A DNA stretch of 64,000 bases from Streptomyces sp. LaPpAH-108 (GTDB taxonomy: Bacteria > Actinomycetota > Actinomycetes > Streptomycetales > Streptomycetaceae). Location of the stretch: the NCBI RefSeq assembly GCF_000373625.1, contig NZ_KB891987.1:1189655-1253654 (forward strand), given 5' to 3'. Below, one piece after another: positions 1 to 8,857 of this stretch; position 1 is the stretch's first letter; every line of letters starts with the position of its first letter. The notes under the pieces were generated by a model. It was not told where the DNA came from and did no database searches. It saw nothing but the letters and a program-made list of their open reading frames with translations. Both the position numbers and the translations under genes were made by a program.

Positions 1-599
1 CCGCCGGGTGGCTGCCGGGCGGCCGGATCACCTTGACCGCCCTGGCCTGTCTGGTCTTTCTCCTTCTCCTCAACACGTTCGTGGTGCGCCCCTTCCAGAT
101 TCCGAGCGGATCCATGGAGCCGGGATTGAGGATCGGGGACCGCGTGCTCGTAGATAAGTTGGCGTACCGTTTCGGTGCCCAGCCGCACCGCGGCGACGTG
201 GTCGTCTTCGACGGCACCGGGTACTTCGGCGACGCCGACTACATCAAGCGCGTAGTGGGGGTGGGTGGCGACCATGTCGTCTGCTGCGACAAGAAGGGGA
301 GGATCGAGGTGAACGGCCGGGCGGTCGACGAGACGGCGTTCCTCCATCCCGGGAACGCACCGTCCGGTGTGCCCTTCGACGTCGTGGTGCCCGGGGGAAG
401 GCTGTTCCTCCTCGGCGACCACCGCAGCCGCTCCAGCGACTCCCGCGACCATCTCGGTTCGCCGGGCGGCGGCATGATCCCGGTCGGCGCCGTCGTCGGC
501 CGGGCCGACTGGATCGTATGGCCGTACGACCGCTGGACGCGTCTTGAGCGTCCCGCCGCCTACGCGCGCGTGCCGGCCGCGGAGGGCACGCATGGGTAA
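1..599 (+). CDS. sipW: Type I signal peptidase, SipW-like (5' partial)
   Basis: Membrane-bound Ser/Lys leader peptidase that removes signal peptides from exported proteins on the outer face of the membrane. The frame is open to the left edge of the window, so the start probably lies upstream; an in-frame TTG at 33 falls inside the membrane segment and is unlikely to be the true start. A hydrophobic helix (ALACLVFLLLL) is followed by box B with the nucleophile (IPSGSMEP), GDRVLVDK, box D with the general-base Lys (IKRVVGVGGD) and box E (GDHRSRSSDSR). It is the first visible member of a run of four paralogues and ends 8 bp inside the next gene, as in a translationally coupled operon. The gene name rests on position by analogy with the S. 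lividans sipWXYZ cluster. Confidence 0.88.
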   Translation, partial: AGWLPGGRITLTALACLVFLLLLNTFVVRPFQIPSGSMEPGLRIGDRVLVDKLAYRFGAQPHRGDVVVFDGTGYFGDADYIKRVVGVGGDHVVCCDKKGRIEVNGRAVDETAFLHPGNAPSGVPFDVVVPGGRLFLLGDHRSRSSDSRDHLGSPGGGMIPVGAVVGRADWIVWPYDRWTRLERPAAYARVPAAEGTHG

Positions 600-1701
600 T
601 CGTGGAAGGCCGCGCGGGGTGCCGGGCAGCTCCGCCGAGGAGCTGCTGCCCACCGGGGTGCGGCGGGCGAGCAGGCCGAGTCCCGGCAGATCGCGCGCGG
701 AGCGCCGCAAGCTCCAGCGCAAGGTCAAGCGCAAGCGCAGGCGCTCGGCCGTGCGCGAGATCCCGCTGCTGATCGGTGTCGCCGTCCTGATCGCGCTGGT
801 CCTGAAGACCTTCCTGGTGCAGGCGTTCGTGATCCCGTCGGGCTCCATGGAGCAGACGATCCGGATCGGTGACCGGGTGCTGGTCGACAAGTTCACGCCG
901 TGGTTCGGCTCCCAGCCCAAGCGCGGGGACGTGGTGGTCTTCCACGACCCGGGCGGCTGGCTGAACGACGAGCAGACGCCGAAGAAGAACGACCCCGTCG
1001 GCGTCAAGCAGTTCAAGGAAGGGCTCACCTTCATCGGTCTGCTGCCCTCCGACAACGAGAAGGACCTGATCAAGCGGGTCATCGGGGTCGGCGGCGATCA
1101 CGTCAAGTGCTGCGACGCCGAGGGCAAGGTCACGGTCAACGGCGTCCCCCTGTCCGAGACCGACTACCTCTATCCCGGCAACGCCCCCTCCACGATGCCC
1201 TTCGACATCACGGTGCCCAAGGGGCGCCTGTGGGTGATGGGCGACCACCGGGGCAACTCCGCCGACTCCCGCTACCACCAGAACACCTCCTACGGCGGCA
1301 CGGTCGCCGAGACCTCGGTGGTCGGCCGCGCGATGGTGATCGGCTGGCCGTTCGCCCACTGGACGCGCCTGGAGGAACCTAAAACCTTCGCAAGCGTCAC
1401 CGACTCCGTGTCGGGAACGGCTGCCGCCCCTCGCCCGTCGCATAGGGTTGCCTCGGACGACCCGAACGGAATGACCCGGCTCCCGACCCCTGCGGAACTC
1501 CCGCTCGTTATGGGAGTGGTGGGCCTGCACCGGCTCCGGGGCAGGCGGTGGCAGAGAGTGAGGAGTTGGCGTGGGGGATGTGGCGGTTGGCGCACGGTCC
1601 GGGCACGACGGCGAGGAGCACGGCGGCCAGTCCGCGGCGTCCGGAGCCGGGGCCCAGGCCGGCGCGGTGAACTCCGCGAACGGCTCCGCGGCGGACGGTG
1701 A
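592..1701 (+). CDS. sipX: Type I signal peptidase SipX
   Basis: Second signal peptidase of the cluster. The ATG at 592 overlaps the stop of the preceding gene (ATGGGTAA), which is why I prefer it over the in-frame ATG-less extension to 544. A basic N-terminus precedes a TM helix (LLIGVAVLIALVL) near residue 60; then come the catalytic Ser in IPSGSMEQ, GDRVLVDK, the Lys in IKRVIGVGGD and box E GDHRGNSADSR. A second weakly hydrophobic stretch (AELPLVMGVVGL) lies near the C-terminus, followed by an Arg-rich tail. The tail overlaps the start of sipY by 131 bp, which is long; either the overlap is real or the natural C-terminus is shorter and this end carries a frameshift. Confidence 0.88.
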   Translation: MGNRGRPRGVPGSSAEELLPTGVRRASRPSPGRSRAERRKLQRKVKRKRRRSAVREIPLLIGVAVLIALVLKTFLVQAFVIPSGSMEQTIRIGDRVLVDKFTPWFGSQPKRGDVVVFHDPGGWLNDEQTPKKNDPVGVKQFKEGLTFIGLLPSDNEKDLIKRVIGVGGDHVKCCDAEGKVTVNGVPLSETDYLYPGNAPSTMPFDITVPKGRLWVMGDHRGNSADSRYHQNTSYGGTVAETSVVGRAMVIGWPFAHWTRLEEPKTFASVTDSVSGTAAAPRPSHRVASDDPNGMTRLPTPAELPLVMGVVGLHRLRGRRWQRVRSWRGGCGGWRTVRARRRGARRPVRGVRSRGPGRRGELRERLRGGR

Positions 1702-2434
1702 CGGCACCCCGCCCCAGGGCCGCTCGCACGGCGGGGACGAGGCCGGACGCCGGCCGAGCAAGCCGCGCTCGTTCTGGAAGGAACTGCCGATCCTGGTCGG
1801 CATCGCGCTCGTCCTCGCTCTGCTGATCAAGACGTTCCTGGTGCAGGCGTTCTCGATCCCGTCCGACTCGATGCAGAACACCCTCCAGCAGGGTGACCGC
1901 GTCCTGGTGGACAAGCTCACGCCGTGGTTCGGCTCCGAGCCCGAGCGCGGCGAGGTCGTGGTCTTCCACGACCCGGACCAGTGGCTGCGCGGCGAGCCGA
2001 CGCCGGAGCAGAACGTGATCCAGAAGGGCCTCAGCTGGATCGGCCTCATGCCGTCCGCCGAGGAGAAGGACCTCATCAAGCGCGTCATCGGCGTCGGCGG
2101 CGACACCGTCGAGTGCAAGAACGACGGACCGCTGACGGTCAACGGCAAGGCGCTGAACGAGCCGTTCGTCTACCCGGGCAACACCCCGTGCAGCGTGGAC
2201 GACGAGGGCGGCCAGTTCAAGGTCAAGGTCCCCAAGGGCTACATCTGGGTGATGGGCGACCACCGCCAGAACTCGCGCGACTCGCGCTACAACCAGGACG
2301 ACAAGCACCACGGCATGGTCCCGGTGAAGGACGTCGTCGGGCGGGCGATCGTCAAGGCGTGGCCGATCAACCGCTGGGGTACGCTGCCCATCCCGGACAC
2401 CTTCGACCAGCCCGGGCTCGGCGACCAGAAGTAG
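1571..2434 (+). CDS. sipY: Type I signal peptidase SipY
   Basis: Third signal peptidase. The GTG start is supported by AGGAG at 1561-1565, five bases upstream. A low-complexity cytoplasmic N-terminus (about residues 1-70) precedes one TM helix (LPILVGIALVLALLI). Box B reads IPSDSMQN, with Asp in place of the usual Gly before the nucleophilic Ser; the general-base Lys is in IKRVIGVGGD, and box E is GDHRQNSRDSR. It lies inside the 3' end of sipX and is followed by a long perfect hairpin, so it is probably the last gene of the sipW-X-Y operon. Confidence 0.9.
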   Translation: MGDVAVGARSGHDGEEHGGQSAASGAGAQAGAVNSANGSAADGDGTPPQGRSHGGDEAGRRPSKPRSFWKELPILVGIALVLALLIKTFLVQAFSIPSDSMQNTLQQGDRVLVDKLTPWFGSEPERGEVVVFHDPDQWLRGEPTPEQNVIQKGLSWIGLMPSAEEKDLIKRVIGVGGDTVECKNDGPLTVNGKALNEPFVYPGNTPCSVDDEGGQFKVKVPKGYIWVMGDHRQNSRDSRYNQDDKHHGMVPVKDVVGRAIVKAWPINRWGTLPIPDTFDQPGLGDQK

Positions 2435-2490
2435 CCGCGACGGCGGCAGGCGGCACCACGGCCGGGACCTCGATCGCAGGTCCCGGCGGC

Positions 2491-2548
2491 CGAGGGCGGT
2501 GCGCCCCGGACACCGGATCTTCACCGGTTCCGGGGCGCACCGCCCTCG
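2491..2548. terminator. 19-bp perfect inverted repeat between sipY and sipZ
   Basis: Arms 2491-2509 (CGAGGGCGGTGCGCCCCGG) and 2530-2548 are perfect reverse complements around a 20-nt loop that itself contains CCGG pairs. It starts 57 bp after the sipY stop and ends 80 bp before the sipZ start. There is no T tract, as is common for Streptomyces terminators. It separates the sipWXY unit from the sipZ unit. Confidence 0.85.
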
Positions 2549-2628
2549 CGGTGTCCGGGGCCGGTGTGCTATCCAGGCCGGATCGTGTTCCGCCGGGCAG
2601 GCGGCGGGCCAGAGCCGGGAGACGACTC

Positions 2629-3378
2629 ATGGGAAGTGCCGCACGCGGCGGCGAAGGCTCGGGCGGCGGGGTCGGCGGGGTGCTCTCGGGCATCGCGGTG
2701 GCCCTCGGCCTCGTGCTCTTTCTGGCCGGGTTCGGCTGGGCGGCGCTGGTGTACCGGCCGTACACCGTGCCGACCAGCTCGATGACCCCGACCATCGACG
2801 CGGGCGACCGGGTGCTGGCCCAGAGAGTCGACGGCGCCGACGTCCGGCGCGGTGACGTGGTCGTCTTCCGCGACAAGAACTGGGTGACCAACGCCGACGT
2901 GGTCAAGCGGGTGGTCGCGGTGGGCGGCGACAAGGTCGCCTGCTGCACCGACGGCAAGCTCACGGTGAACGGCAAGCCGATCGAGGAGCCGTATCTGCCC
3001 AAGGGCACCCAGGCGGAGATCGGTGGCATCCCGACCGTCACCGTGCCCAAGGGCCGCCTCTTCCTCCTGGGCGACGAGCGGCAGGGTTCGCTGGACTCCA
3101 CCGCCCATCTGACCGACGCGGCCGGTGGCACGGTGGCCCGCTCGGCCGTCTCGGCCCGGGTGGACTCCGTGATCTGGCCGATGAAGGGCATGATCGCGCG
3201 GCCCACGGGGTTCGAGACGCTGGGGAAACTGTCGCAGCCGGGGCCGCTGTGCTCCATCGAGCTGATGATCGTCGCCGGTGCGGTGCTGGTGCTGGCGGGC
3301 GGCGCGTACGGGCCGATCGCGGCGCGCCTCGGCCGCTCGCGCGCCCGGAGCGGGACGGAGACCGTCGGTGCCGTCTGA
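2629..3378 (+). CDS. sipZ: Type I signal peptidase SipZ
   Basis: Fourth signal peptidase, 249 aa from the ATG at 2629. N-terminal TM helix (SGIAVALGLVLFLAGFGWAAL), box B VPTSSMTPT with the nucleophilic Ser, VKRVVAVGGD with the general-base Lys, and a divergent box E (GDERQGSLDST). A C-terminal TM helix (MIVAGAVLVLAGGAYG) gives it a two-helix topology unlike sipY. It follows the terminator and overlaps the next NUDIX gene by 11 bp, so it heads a separate operon, as known for S. lividans sipZ. Confidence 0.9.
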   Translation: MGSAARGGEGSGGGVGGVLSGIAVALGLVLFLAGFGWAALVYRPYTVPTSSMTPTIDAGDRVLAQRVDGADVRRGDVVVFRDKNWVTNADVVKRVVAVGGDKVACCTDGKLTVNGKPIEEPYLPKGTQAEIGGIPTVTVPKGRLFLLGDERQGSLDSTAHLTDAAGGTVARSAVSARVDSVIWPMKGMIARPTGFETLGKLSQPGPLCSIELMIVAGAVLVLAGGAYGPIAARLGRSRARSGTETVGAV

Positions 3379-3910
3379 GAGCGGCGGGCGGGGCGAGGAG
3401 CGGGTTGTGGAGGACGGCTCGGTGGGCGGGCTGCGGCGGGTGGCGCGGGTGGTGCTGCTCGATCCCGAGGACCGCATCCTGCTGCTGCACGGCCACGAGC
3501 CGGATGATCCGGCCGACGACTGGTGGTTCACCCCGGGAGGCGGCCTGGAGGGCGCCGAGACGCGTGAGCAGGCCGCGCTGCGGGAACTGGCCGAGGAGAC
3601 CGGGATCACCGACGTGGAACTCGGGCCGGTGCTGTGGCGGCGCCGCTGCTCCTTCCCGTTCGCGGGGCGCCGCTGGGACCAGGACGAGTGGTACTTCCTG
3701 GCGCGTACGGCCACGGCGGCCGAGAGCGTGCCGGGCGGTCTGACGGAGCTGGAGCGGCGCAGTGTCAGCGGAGCGCGCTGGTGGACGTGCGGAGAACTGG
3801 CACGGGCCCGTGAGACGGTGTATCCGACCAGACTTGCCGGGCTGCTGCGCACGCTGCTCGACGAAGGTCCCCCGGCCGGACCCGTGACCCTGGACACCGA
3901 AATCGTCTGA
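3368..3910 (+). CDS. NUDIX hydrolase
   Basis: Predicted nucleoside-diphosphate-X pyrophosphohydrolase, soluble, 180 aa. The NUDIX box is complete (GGGLEGAETREQAALRELAEE followed by TG). GTG 3368 is chosen because GGAG at 3357-3360 lies 7 bases upstream and the start overlaps the sipZ stop by 11 bp, indicating coupling; upstream in-frame starts are buried in sipZ. The substrate cannot be read from the sequence. The same gene order (sipZ then NUDIX) is known in other streptomycetes. Confidence 0.88.
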   Translation: MPSESGGRGEERVVEDGSVGGLRRVARVVLLDPEDRILLLHGHEPDDPADDWWFTPGGGLEGAETREQAALRELAEETGITDVELGPVLWRRRCSFPFAGRRWDQDEWYFLARTATAAESVPGGLTELERRSVSGARWWTCGELARARETVYPTRLAGLLRTLLDEGPPAGPVTLDTEIV

Positions 3911-3963
3911 GGGCCCGCGGGACTGGCGCACAATGGGGGGATCGCACGGCTGAAGGGGATGCC

Positions 3964-4272
3964 ATGAGCGCCGAGGACCTCGAGAAGTACGAGACCGAGA
4001 TGGAGCTGAAGCTCTACCGGGAGTACCGAGACGTCGTCGGTCTGTTCAAATACGTGATCGAGACGGAACGGCGCTTCTATCTCACCAACGACTACGAGAT
4101 GCAGGTGCACTCGGTCCAGGGTGAGGTGTTCTTCGAGGTGACCATGGCGGACGCCTGGGTCTGGGACATGTACCGCCCGGCCCGGTTCGTCAAGCAGGTC
4201 CGCGTCCTCACCTTCAAGGACGTGAACATCGAGGAGCTGAACAAGAGCGACCTGGAGCTGCCGAGCGGCTGA
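3964..4272 (+). CDS. DUF2469 family protein
   Basis: Small acidic protein of 102 aa ([20 protein letters not shown] at the N-terminus), matching the actinobacteria-specific DUF2469 family in length and sequence as I remember it. It is rich in aromatic residues in the middle ([12 protein letters not shown]) and has no TM segment. An AAGGGGAT ribosome site lies just upstream of the ATG. Function unknown. It sits 53 bp after the NUDIX gene, probably in the sipZ operon. Confidence 0.85.
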   Translation: MSAEDLEKYETEMELKLYREYRDVVGLFKYVIETERRFYLTNDYEMQVHSVQGEVFFEVTMADAWVWDMYRPARFVKQVRVLTFKDVNIEELNKSDLELPSG

Positions 4273-4390
4273 CGGACGGGGGCGTGTCCCCCGCACGGGT
4301 GGCGGAGTTTTCCACAGCCGCCGGACGGTCCACCAAGATCCACTTCACTTCGGGATCTGCGTGACGGTGGTCCCCGGAGGTGGTGCCGAC

Positions 4391-4756
4391 ATGAGCAAGG
4401 CACGCAGTGGACTCGGCAGGTACGGCGAGGATCTGGCCGCGCGGCGGCTGACCGAGGCCGGGATGAGCATCCTGGAGCGCAACTGGCGCTGCGGACGCTC
4501 CGGTGAGATCGACATCGTGGCCCGGGACGGGGACACGCTGGTCGTCTGCGAGGTGAAGACCCGCAGGGGCGGCGGCTTCGAGCATCCGATGGCCGCCGTG
4601 ACCCCGCGCAAGGCGCGACGGCTGCTCGGCCTGGCCGAACGCTGGGTCCACTCGCACGGAGGGGCCCCGCCGGGCGGCGTCCGCGTCGATCTGGTCGGTG
4701 TCCTGCTGCCCCGCCGGGGCGCGGCAGCCGTGGAGCACGCGCGGGGGGTGGCCTGA
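4391..4756 (+). CDS. YraN/UPF0102 family endonuclease-like protein
   Basis: 121-aa protein of the YraN family, related to Holliday-junction resolvase/restriction endonuclease folds. Diagnostic features are [13 protein letters not shown] at the N-terminus, the [10 protein letters not shown] core and [11 protein letters not shown] (D-ExK type nuclease motif). ATG 4391 has GGAGG at 4376-4380. The gene is one base from the next CDS, and the order yraN-comM-dprA is a conserved actinobacterial arrangement linked to DNA processing. Confidence 0.88.
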   Translation: MSKARSGLGRYGEDLAARRLTEAGMSILERNWRCGRSGEIDIVARDGDTLVVCEVKTRRGGGFEHPMAAVTPRKARRLLGLAERWVHSHGGAPPGGVRVDLVGVLLPRRGAAAVEHARGVA

Positions 4757-4757
4757 G

Positions 4758-6383
4758 ATGGGTTTCGCCCGTACGTGCTCGGTGGCCCTGGTCGGCGTCG
4801 AGGGCGTCGTCGTGGAGGTCCAGGCCGACCTGGAGCCCGGGGTCGCGGCCTTCGCCCTGGTCGGGCTGCCGGACAAAAGCCTCTCGGAGAGCCGGGACCG
4901 GGTGCGCGCCGCGGTGGTGAACTCCGGCGGGGAGTGGCCGCAGAAGAAGCTCACCGTCGGCCTCAGCCCCGCCTCGGTGCCCAAGGGCGGCTCCGGCTTC
5001 GACGTCGCCGTGGCCTGCGCGATCCTCGGTGCCGCCGAGCGGATCGATCCCCGGGTCCTGGCCGACATCGTGATGATCGGCGAACTCGGTCTGGACGGCC
5101 GGGTCCGGCCGGTGCGGGGCATCCTGCCCGCCGTGCTGGCCGCCGCCGAGGCCGGATACCAGCAGGTCGTGGTGCCCGAGTGCGCCGCCGCCGAGGCCGC
5201 CCTCGTCCCCGGGGTGTCGGTGCTCGGGGTGCGCACCCTGCGGCAGCTGATCGCGGTCCTGGCCGACGAACCGGTGCCCGACGAGGAACCCGACACCGAG
5301 GGCCGTCCCGACCCCCTCCTCGCCGGACTGCGGATGCCCGGCACCGGTGCCTCCGCCGCCATGCACAGCGCCGGGGCCGCCCAGCAGGACCAGGGCCACG
5401 ACCTGGCCGACGTGGTGGGCCAGACCTCGGCCCGCACCGCCCTGGAGGTGGCCGCCGCCGGAGGGCACCACCTCTTCCTGGAAGGGCCGCCCGGCGCGGG
5501 CAAGACCATGCTGGCCGAGCGGCTGCCCGCCGTACTGCCCCGGCTCAGCCGCGAGGCGTCCCTGGAGGTCACCGCCGTGCACTCGGTGGCCGGGCTGCTG
5601 CCCCCGGGCAAGCCGCTGGTCGATGTGGCGCCGTACTGCGCCCCGCACCACTCGGCCACGATGCAGTCCCTCGTCGGGGGCGGTCCCGGCATCGCCCGGC
5701 CCGGGGCGGTGTCCCTGGCGCACCGAGGCGTGCTTTTCTTGGACGAGGCCCCGGAGTTCCACAGCCAGACCCTGGACGCGCTGAGGCAGCCGCTGGAGTC
5801 CGGTCACGTGGTGATCGCGCGCAGCGCCGGGGTGGTCCGGTTCCCGGCCCGGTTCCTGATGGTCCTCGCGGCCAATCCCTGCCCCTGCGGGCGCTTCTCG
5901 CAGCGCGACTCGCTGTGCGACTGCCCGCCGTCCGCGATCCGGCGCTACCAGTCCCGGCTGTCCGGCCCGCTCCTGGACCGGGTGGACCTGCGCGTCGAGG
6001 TCGACCCGGTCACCCGCGCCCAGCTCACCGGCCCCGGCGCCCGGGGCGAGTCCACCGCGAGCGTGGCCGAGCGGGTGCGGGCGGCCCGGCAGCGCGCGGT
6101 GGCCCGGCTCACGGGTACGCCCTGGCAGACCAACAGCGAGGTCCCCGGCCGCGAGCTGCGCACCCGCTTCCACGCGGAGCACGGCGCGATGGACGAGGCC
6201 GAGCGCGGCCTGGAGCGCGGTGTCCTCACCGCGCGCGGGATCGACCGGGTGCTCCGGGTGGCCTGGACCATCGCCGATCTGGCGGGCCACGACCGCCCCA
6301 CGGCGGACGACGTACGCCTCGCCCTCCAGCTGCGCACGGGCGTGCCCCGGGGTGTGCCGATGGCGATCGGGGCGATGGCGTGA
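4758..6383 (+). CDS. YifB/ComM family Mg-chelatase-like AAA ATPase
   Basis: 541-aa AAA+ ATPase; in naturally transformable bacteria ComM is a branch-migration helicase acting on incoming DNA. An N-terminal Lon-like ChlI domain (VPKGGSGFDVAVA...) is followed by Walker A GPPGAGKTMLAERL, Walker B GVLFLDEAPEF, the NPCPCG motif and a C-terminal helical domain. ATG 4758 starts two bases after the yraN stop (TGAGATG). It overlaps dprA by 4 bp (GTGA). Confidence 0.9.
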   Translation: MGFARTCSVALVGVEGVVVEVQADLEPGVAAFALVGLPDKSLSESRDRVRAAVVNSGGEWPQKKLTVGLSPASVPKGGSGFDVAVACAILGAAERIDPRVLADIVMIGELGLDGRVRPVRGILPAVLAAAEAGYQQVVVPECAAAEAALVPGVSVLGVRTLRQLIAVLADEPVPDEEPDTEGRPDPLLAGLRMPGTGASAAMHSAGAAQQDQGHDLADVVGQTSARTALEVAAAGGHHLFLEGPPGAGKTMLAERLPAVLPRLSREASLEVTAVHSVAGLLPPGKPLVDVAPYCAPHHSATMQSLVGGGPGIARPGAVSLAHRGVLFLDEAPEFHSQTLDALRQPLESGHVVIARSAGVVRFPARFLMVLAANPCPCGRFSQRDSLCDCPPSAIRRYQSRLSGPLLDRVDLRVEVDPVTRAQLTGPGARGESTASVAERVRAARQRAVARLTGTPWQTNSEVPGRELRTRFHAEHGAMDEAERGLERGVLTARGIDRVLRVAWTIADLAGHDRPTADDVRLALQLRTGVPRGVPMAIGAMA

Positions 6384-7609
6384 GCGGAGGAGAGGACGGT
6401 CTTCGGGACGCGGGGGAGGGGGACGACCTCTCGGGTGTGCCACCCGAGGGGGTTCGCGAGGAGGCCGCCGGCGACGACCGCCTCGCGCGGGTCTTCCTCA
6501 CCCGGGTCGTCGAGCCCGGTGACGAGACGGCCGGGCGCTGGCTGCGGGCGTTCGGGGCGCCGGAGGTGGCCCGGCGGCTGCGGGGCGGCGGCAAGCCGTT
6601 GCCCGGGGTCAGCCCGAAGCGCTGGCAGGGGCTGCTCGCCCGCGCCGAGGGGGCCGGGCCCGAGCGGGACCTCGCCGTCGCGGGCGAGGCCGGGGCGCGG
6701 TTCGTGTGCCCCGGGGACACCGAGTGGCCCGCCCAGCTGGACGACCTCGGGGACGCGCGACCCGTGGGGCTGTGGGTGCGCGGGCATCCTGGCCTGCGGA
6801 TATGGGCGCTGAGATCGGTCGCGGTGGTGGGCGCGCGGGCCTGCACCGAGTACGGCGCCCACACGGCCGCCGCCCTCGCCGCCGGGCTGGCCGAGCGCGG
6901 CTGGGTGGTGGTCTCCGGCGGCGCCTACGGCATCGACGGCGCCGCCCACCGGGGCGCCCTCGCGGCCGACGGGGCCACCGTCGCCGTCCTGGCCTGCGGC
7001 GTGGACCGGCCCTATCCGCGCGGCCACACCGCGCTGCTCGACCGGATCGCGGAACAGGGGCTGCTGGTGGGGGAGTTGCCGCCGGGCGACCATCCGACGC
7101 CGAGCCGGTTCATCGTGCGCAACCGGGTGATCGCCGCGCTCACCCGGGGCACCGTGGTCGTGGAGGCCGCCTGCCGCAGCGGTTCGCTGGTCACGGCGCG
7201 GGCCGCGCAGCGGCTGGGCAGACCGACGATGGGAGTTCCCGGCCCGGTCACCAGCGCCCTGTCGGCCGGGGTGCACGAGCTGCTGCGCGGCGAGGCGTTC
7301 CTGGTCACCGACGCGGCCGAGGTGACCGAACTCGTCGGCGCGATGGGGGAGCTGGCCCCGCCCCGGCGCGGCCCGGTCCTCCCGCGCGACCTGCTGGAGC
7401 CGGCCGCCCGCGACGTGCTCGCCGCGCTGCCCGGCGACCGCACGGCGGGAGCCGGGGAGATCGCGCGCGGCGCGCGCACCACACGGGAGGAGGCGGTCGC
7501 GAGACTGTACGAACTTCGAGCGCTTGGCTATGTCGAACGACACGACGACGGCTGGAAGTTGACACGCCAGGCGGTGATCGCGGTCCGGGCCGGGCCCGGA
7601 CCGGGCTGA
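6380..7609 (+). CDS. dprA: DNA-processing protein DprA
   Basis: Single-stranded-DNA-binding RecA loader of the DprA/Smf family, about 409 aa. The GTG at 6380 overlaps the comM stop (GTGA), so I choose it. A poorly conserved acidic N-terminus and SAM-like region come first, then the Rossmann core ([40 protein letters not shown]) and a C-terminal winged-helix region ([20 protein letters not shown]). It closes the yraN-comM-dprA unit and is followed by a long hairpin. Confidence 0.92.
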   Translation: MSGGEDGLRDAGEGDDLSGVPPEGVREEAAGDDRLARVFLTRVVEPGDETAGRWLRAFGAPEVARRLRGGGKPLPGVSPKRWQGLLARAEGAGPERDLAVAGEAGARFVCPGDTEWPAQLDDLGDARPVGLWVRGHPGLRIWALRSVAVVGARACTEYGAHTAAALAAGLAERGWVVVSGGAYGIDGAAHRGALAADGATVAVLACGVDRPYPRGHTALLDRIAEQGLLVGELPPGDHPTPSRFIVRNRVIAALTRGTVVVEAACRSGSLVTARAAQRLGRPTMGVPGPVTSALSAGVHELLRGEAFLVTDAAEVTELVGAMGELAPPRRGPVLPRDLLEPAARDVLAALPGDRTAGAGEIARGARTTREEAVARLYELRALGYVERHDDGWKLTRQAVIAVRAGPGPG

Positions 7610-7974
7610 CCGGCGGGTTCGGCCGTCCGGGGGAATGGCCCTACACCCTTGGGTTTTCCCGGAGTTGGCGCCCCGGACGGCGTGCGGCGAGCGGGGCCCG
7701 GGTGCGGGGAAGCGGCCGGTGGAGGGGGTTCGCGCACGGGTGGTGCCTCGCTGTTCGCACACCGCGACAGCTCAGTCACGCTACGCTCACGAGGTCTCGG
7801 GTGAGGATCGCGCGACCCGGCACCGGTCCGGCATCCCCACCCGGGTGGCCCACGCTCCTGTCCCCGCACACCCCGCACCCCATCCGCACCCCACCCACTC
7901 CCGCACACCCCGCACCTCCTTCACCCCGCACGGCACTTCACGGCACTTCACGGCAGAACGGCACTAGGCGACGA
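7610..7974 (+). other. 365-bp dprA-whiG intergenic region with hairpin and tandem repeats
   Basis: No gene seen. An 11-bp perfect stem (GCCGTCCGGGG at 7622-7632 pairing with 7671-7681) encloses an internal GGG-TTTT-CCC hairpin and probably terminates dprA transcripts. The last 130 bp are strikingly C-rich on the plus strand. Just before whiG, the 10-bp unit CGGCACTTCA is repeated exactly at 7931 and 7941, followed by a partial third copy (CGGCA at 7951). I see no convincing -10/-35 pair. Confidence 0.6.
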
Positions 7975-8817
7975 ATGCCCCAGCACACCTCCGGGTCCGA
8001 CCGGGCGGCGATCCCCCCAGCCGCCCGCGACGGTGGCAGCGCGAGGCCGCCCGCTCCCTCGACACTCGACGAGCTGTGGCGGTCGTACAAGGCGACGGGG
8101 GACGACCGGCTGCGGGAGCAGCTGATCCTGCACTACTCACCGCTGGTCAAGTACGTGGCGGGCCGGGTGAGCGTCGGTCTGCCGCCCAACGTCGAGCAGG
8201 CGGACTTCGTCTCCTCCGGGGTGTTCGGGCTCATCGACGCGATCGAGAAGTTCGACATCGACCGCGAGATCAAGTTCGAGACCTACGCGATCACCCGGAT
8301 CCGGGGCGCGATGATCGACGAACTGCGGGCGCTGGACTGGATCCCCCGCTCGGTCCGGCAGAAGGCGCGCAACGTCGAGCGCGCCTACGCCACCCTGGAG
8401 GCGCGGCTGCGGCGGACCCCGAGCGAGGGGGAGGTCGCCGCCGAGCTGGGCGTGGAGGTCGAGGAACTGCACGCCGTCTTCAGCCAGCTCTCCCTGGCCA
8501 ACGTGGTCGCCCTGGAGGAGCTGCTGCACGTCGGCGGCGAGGGCGGCGACCGGCTCAGCCTCATGGACACCCTGGAGGACACCGCCGCCGACAACCCGGT
8601 GGAGGTGGCCGAGGACCGCGAGCTGCGCCGGTTCCTGGCACGGGCGATCAACACGCTGCCCGACCGGGAGAAGACCGTGGTCACGCTGTACTACTACGAG
8701 GGCCTGACCCTCGCCGAGATCGGCAATGTCCTCGGGGTCACCGAGAGCCGGGTCAGCCAGATCCACACCAAGTCCGTGCTCCAGCTCAGGGCCAAGCTCG
8801 CGAGCTTCGGACGCTGA
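7975..8817 (+). CDS. whiG: RNA polymerase sigma factor WhiG
   Basis: Sporulation sigma factor of the FliA/sigma-28 family, which starts the aerial-hypha-to-spore programme in Streptomyces. 280 aa from ATG 7975, the family length. Region 2 ([19 protein letters not shown], then [11 protein letters not shown] and [18 protein letters not shown]), region 3 ([13 protein letters not shown]) and region 4 with its HTH ([19 protein letters not shown]) are intact. No anti-sigma gene is adjacent. The 5' side is the C-rich repeat region. Confidence 0.95.
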   Translation: MPQHTSGSDRAAIPPAARDGGSARPPAPSTLDELWRSYKATGDDRLREQLILHYSPLVKYVAGRVSVGLPPNVEQADFVSSGVFGLIDAIEKFDIDREIKFETYAITRIRGAMIDELRALDWIPRSVRQKARNVERAYATLEARLRRTPSEGEVAAELGVEVEELHAVFSQLSLANVVALEELLHVGGEGGDRLSLMDTLEDTAADNPVEVAEDRELRRFLARAINTLPDREKTVVTLYYYEGLTLAEIGNVLGVTESRVSQIHTKSVLQLRAKLASFGR

Positions 8818-8857
8818 CGATCTCCCCTTGCGGGCGGCGGGTCCGTAAAGTGGTGGG

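Noticed and set aside
544..591. Longer N-terminus for SipX starting at 544.
   Set aside because: The extra residues lie inside sipW, have no ribosome site, and the ATG at 592 overlapping the upstream stop gives a normal coupled start.
244..2148. Long minus-strand frames opposite the signal peptidase genes.
   Set aside because: No domain, no ribosome site, and the plus strand encodes clear signal peptidases; the repeated composition mirrors the paralogous sip genes.
7931..7960. Short tandem repeats before whiG considered as a CRISPR-like array.
   Set aside because: Unit is 10 bp with no spacers and no cas genes nearby.
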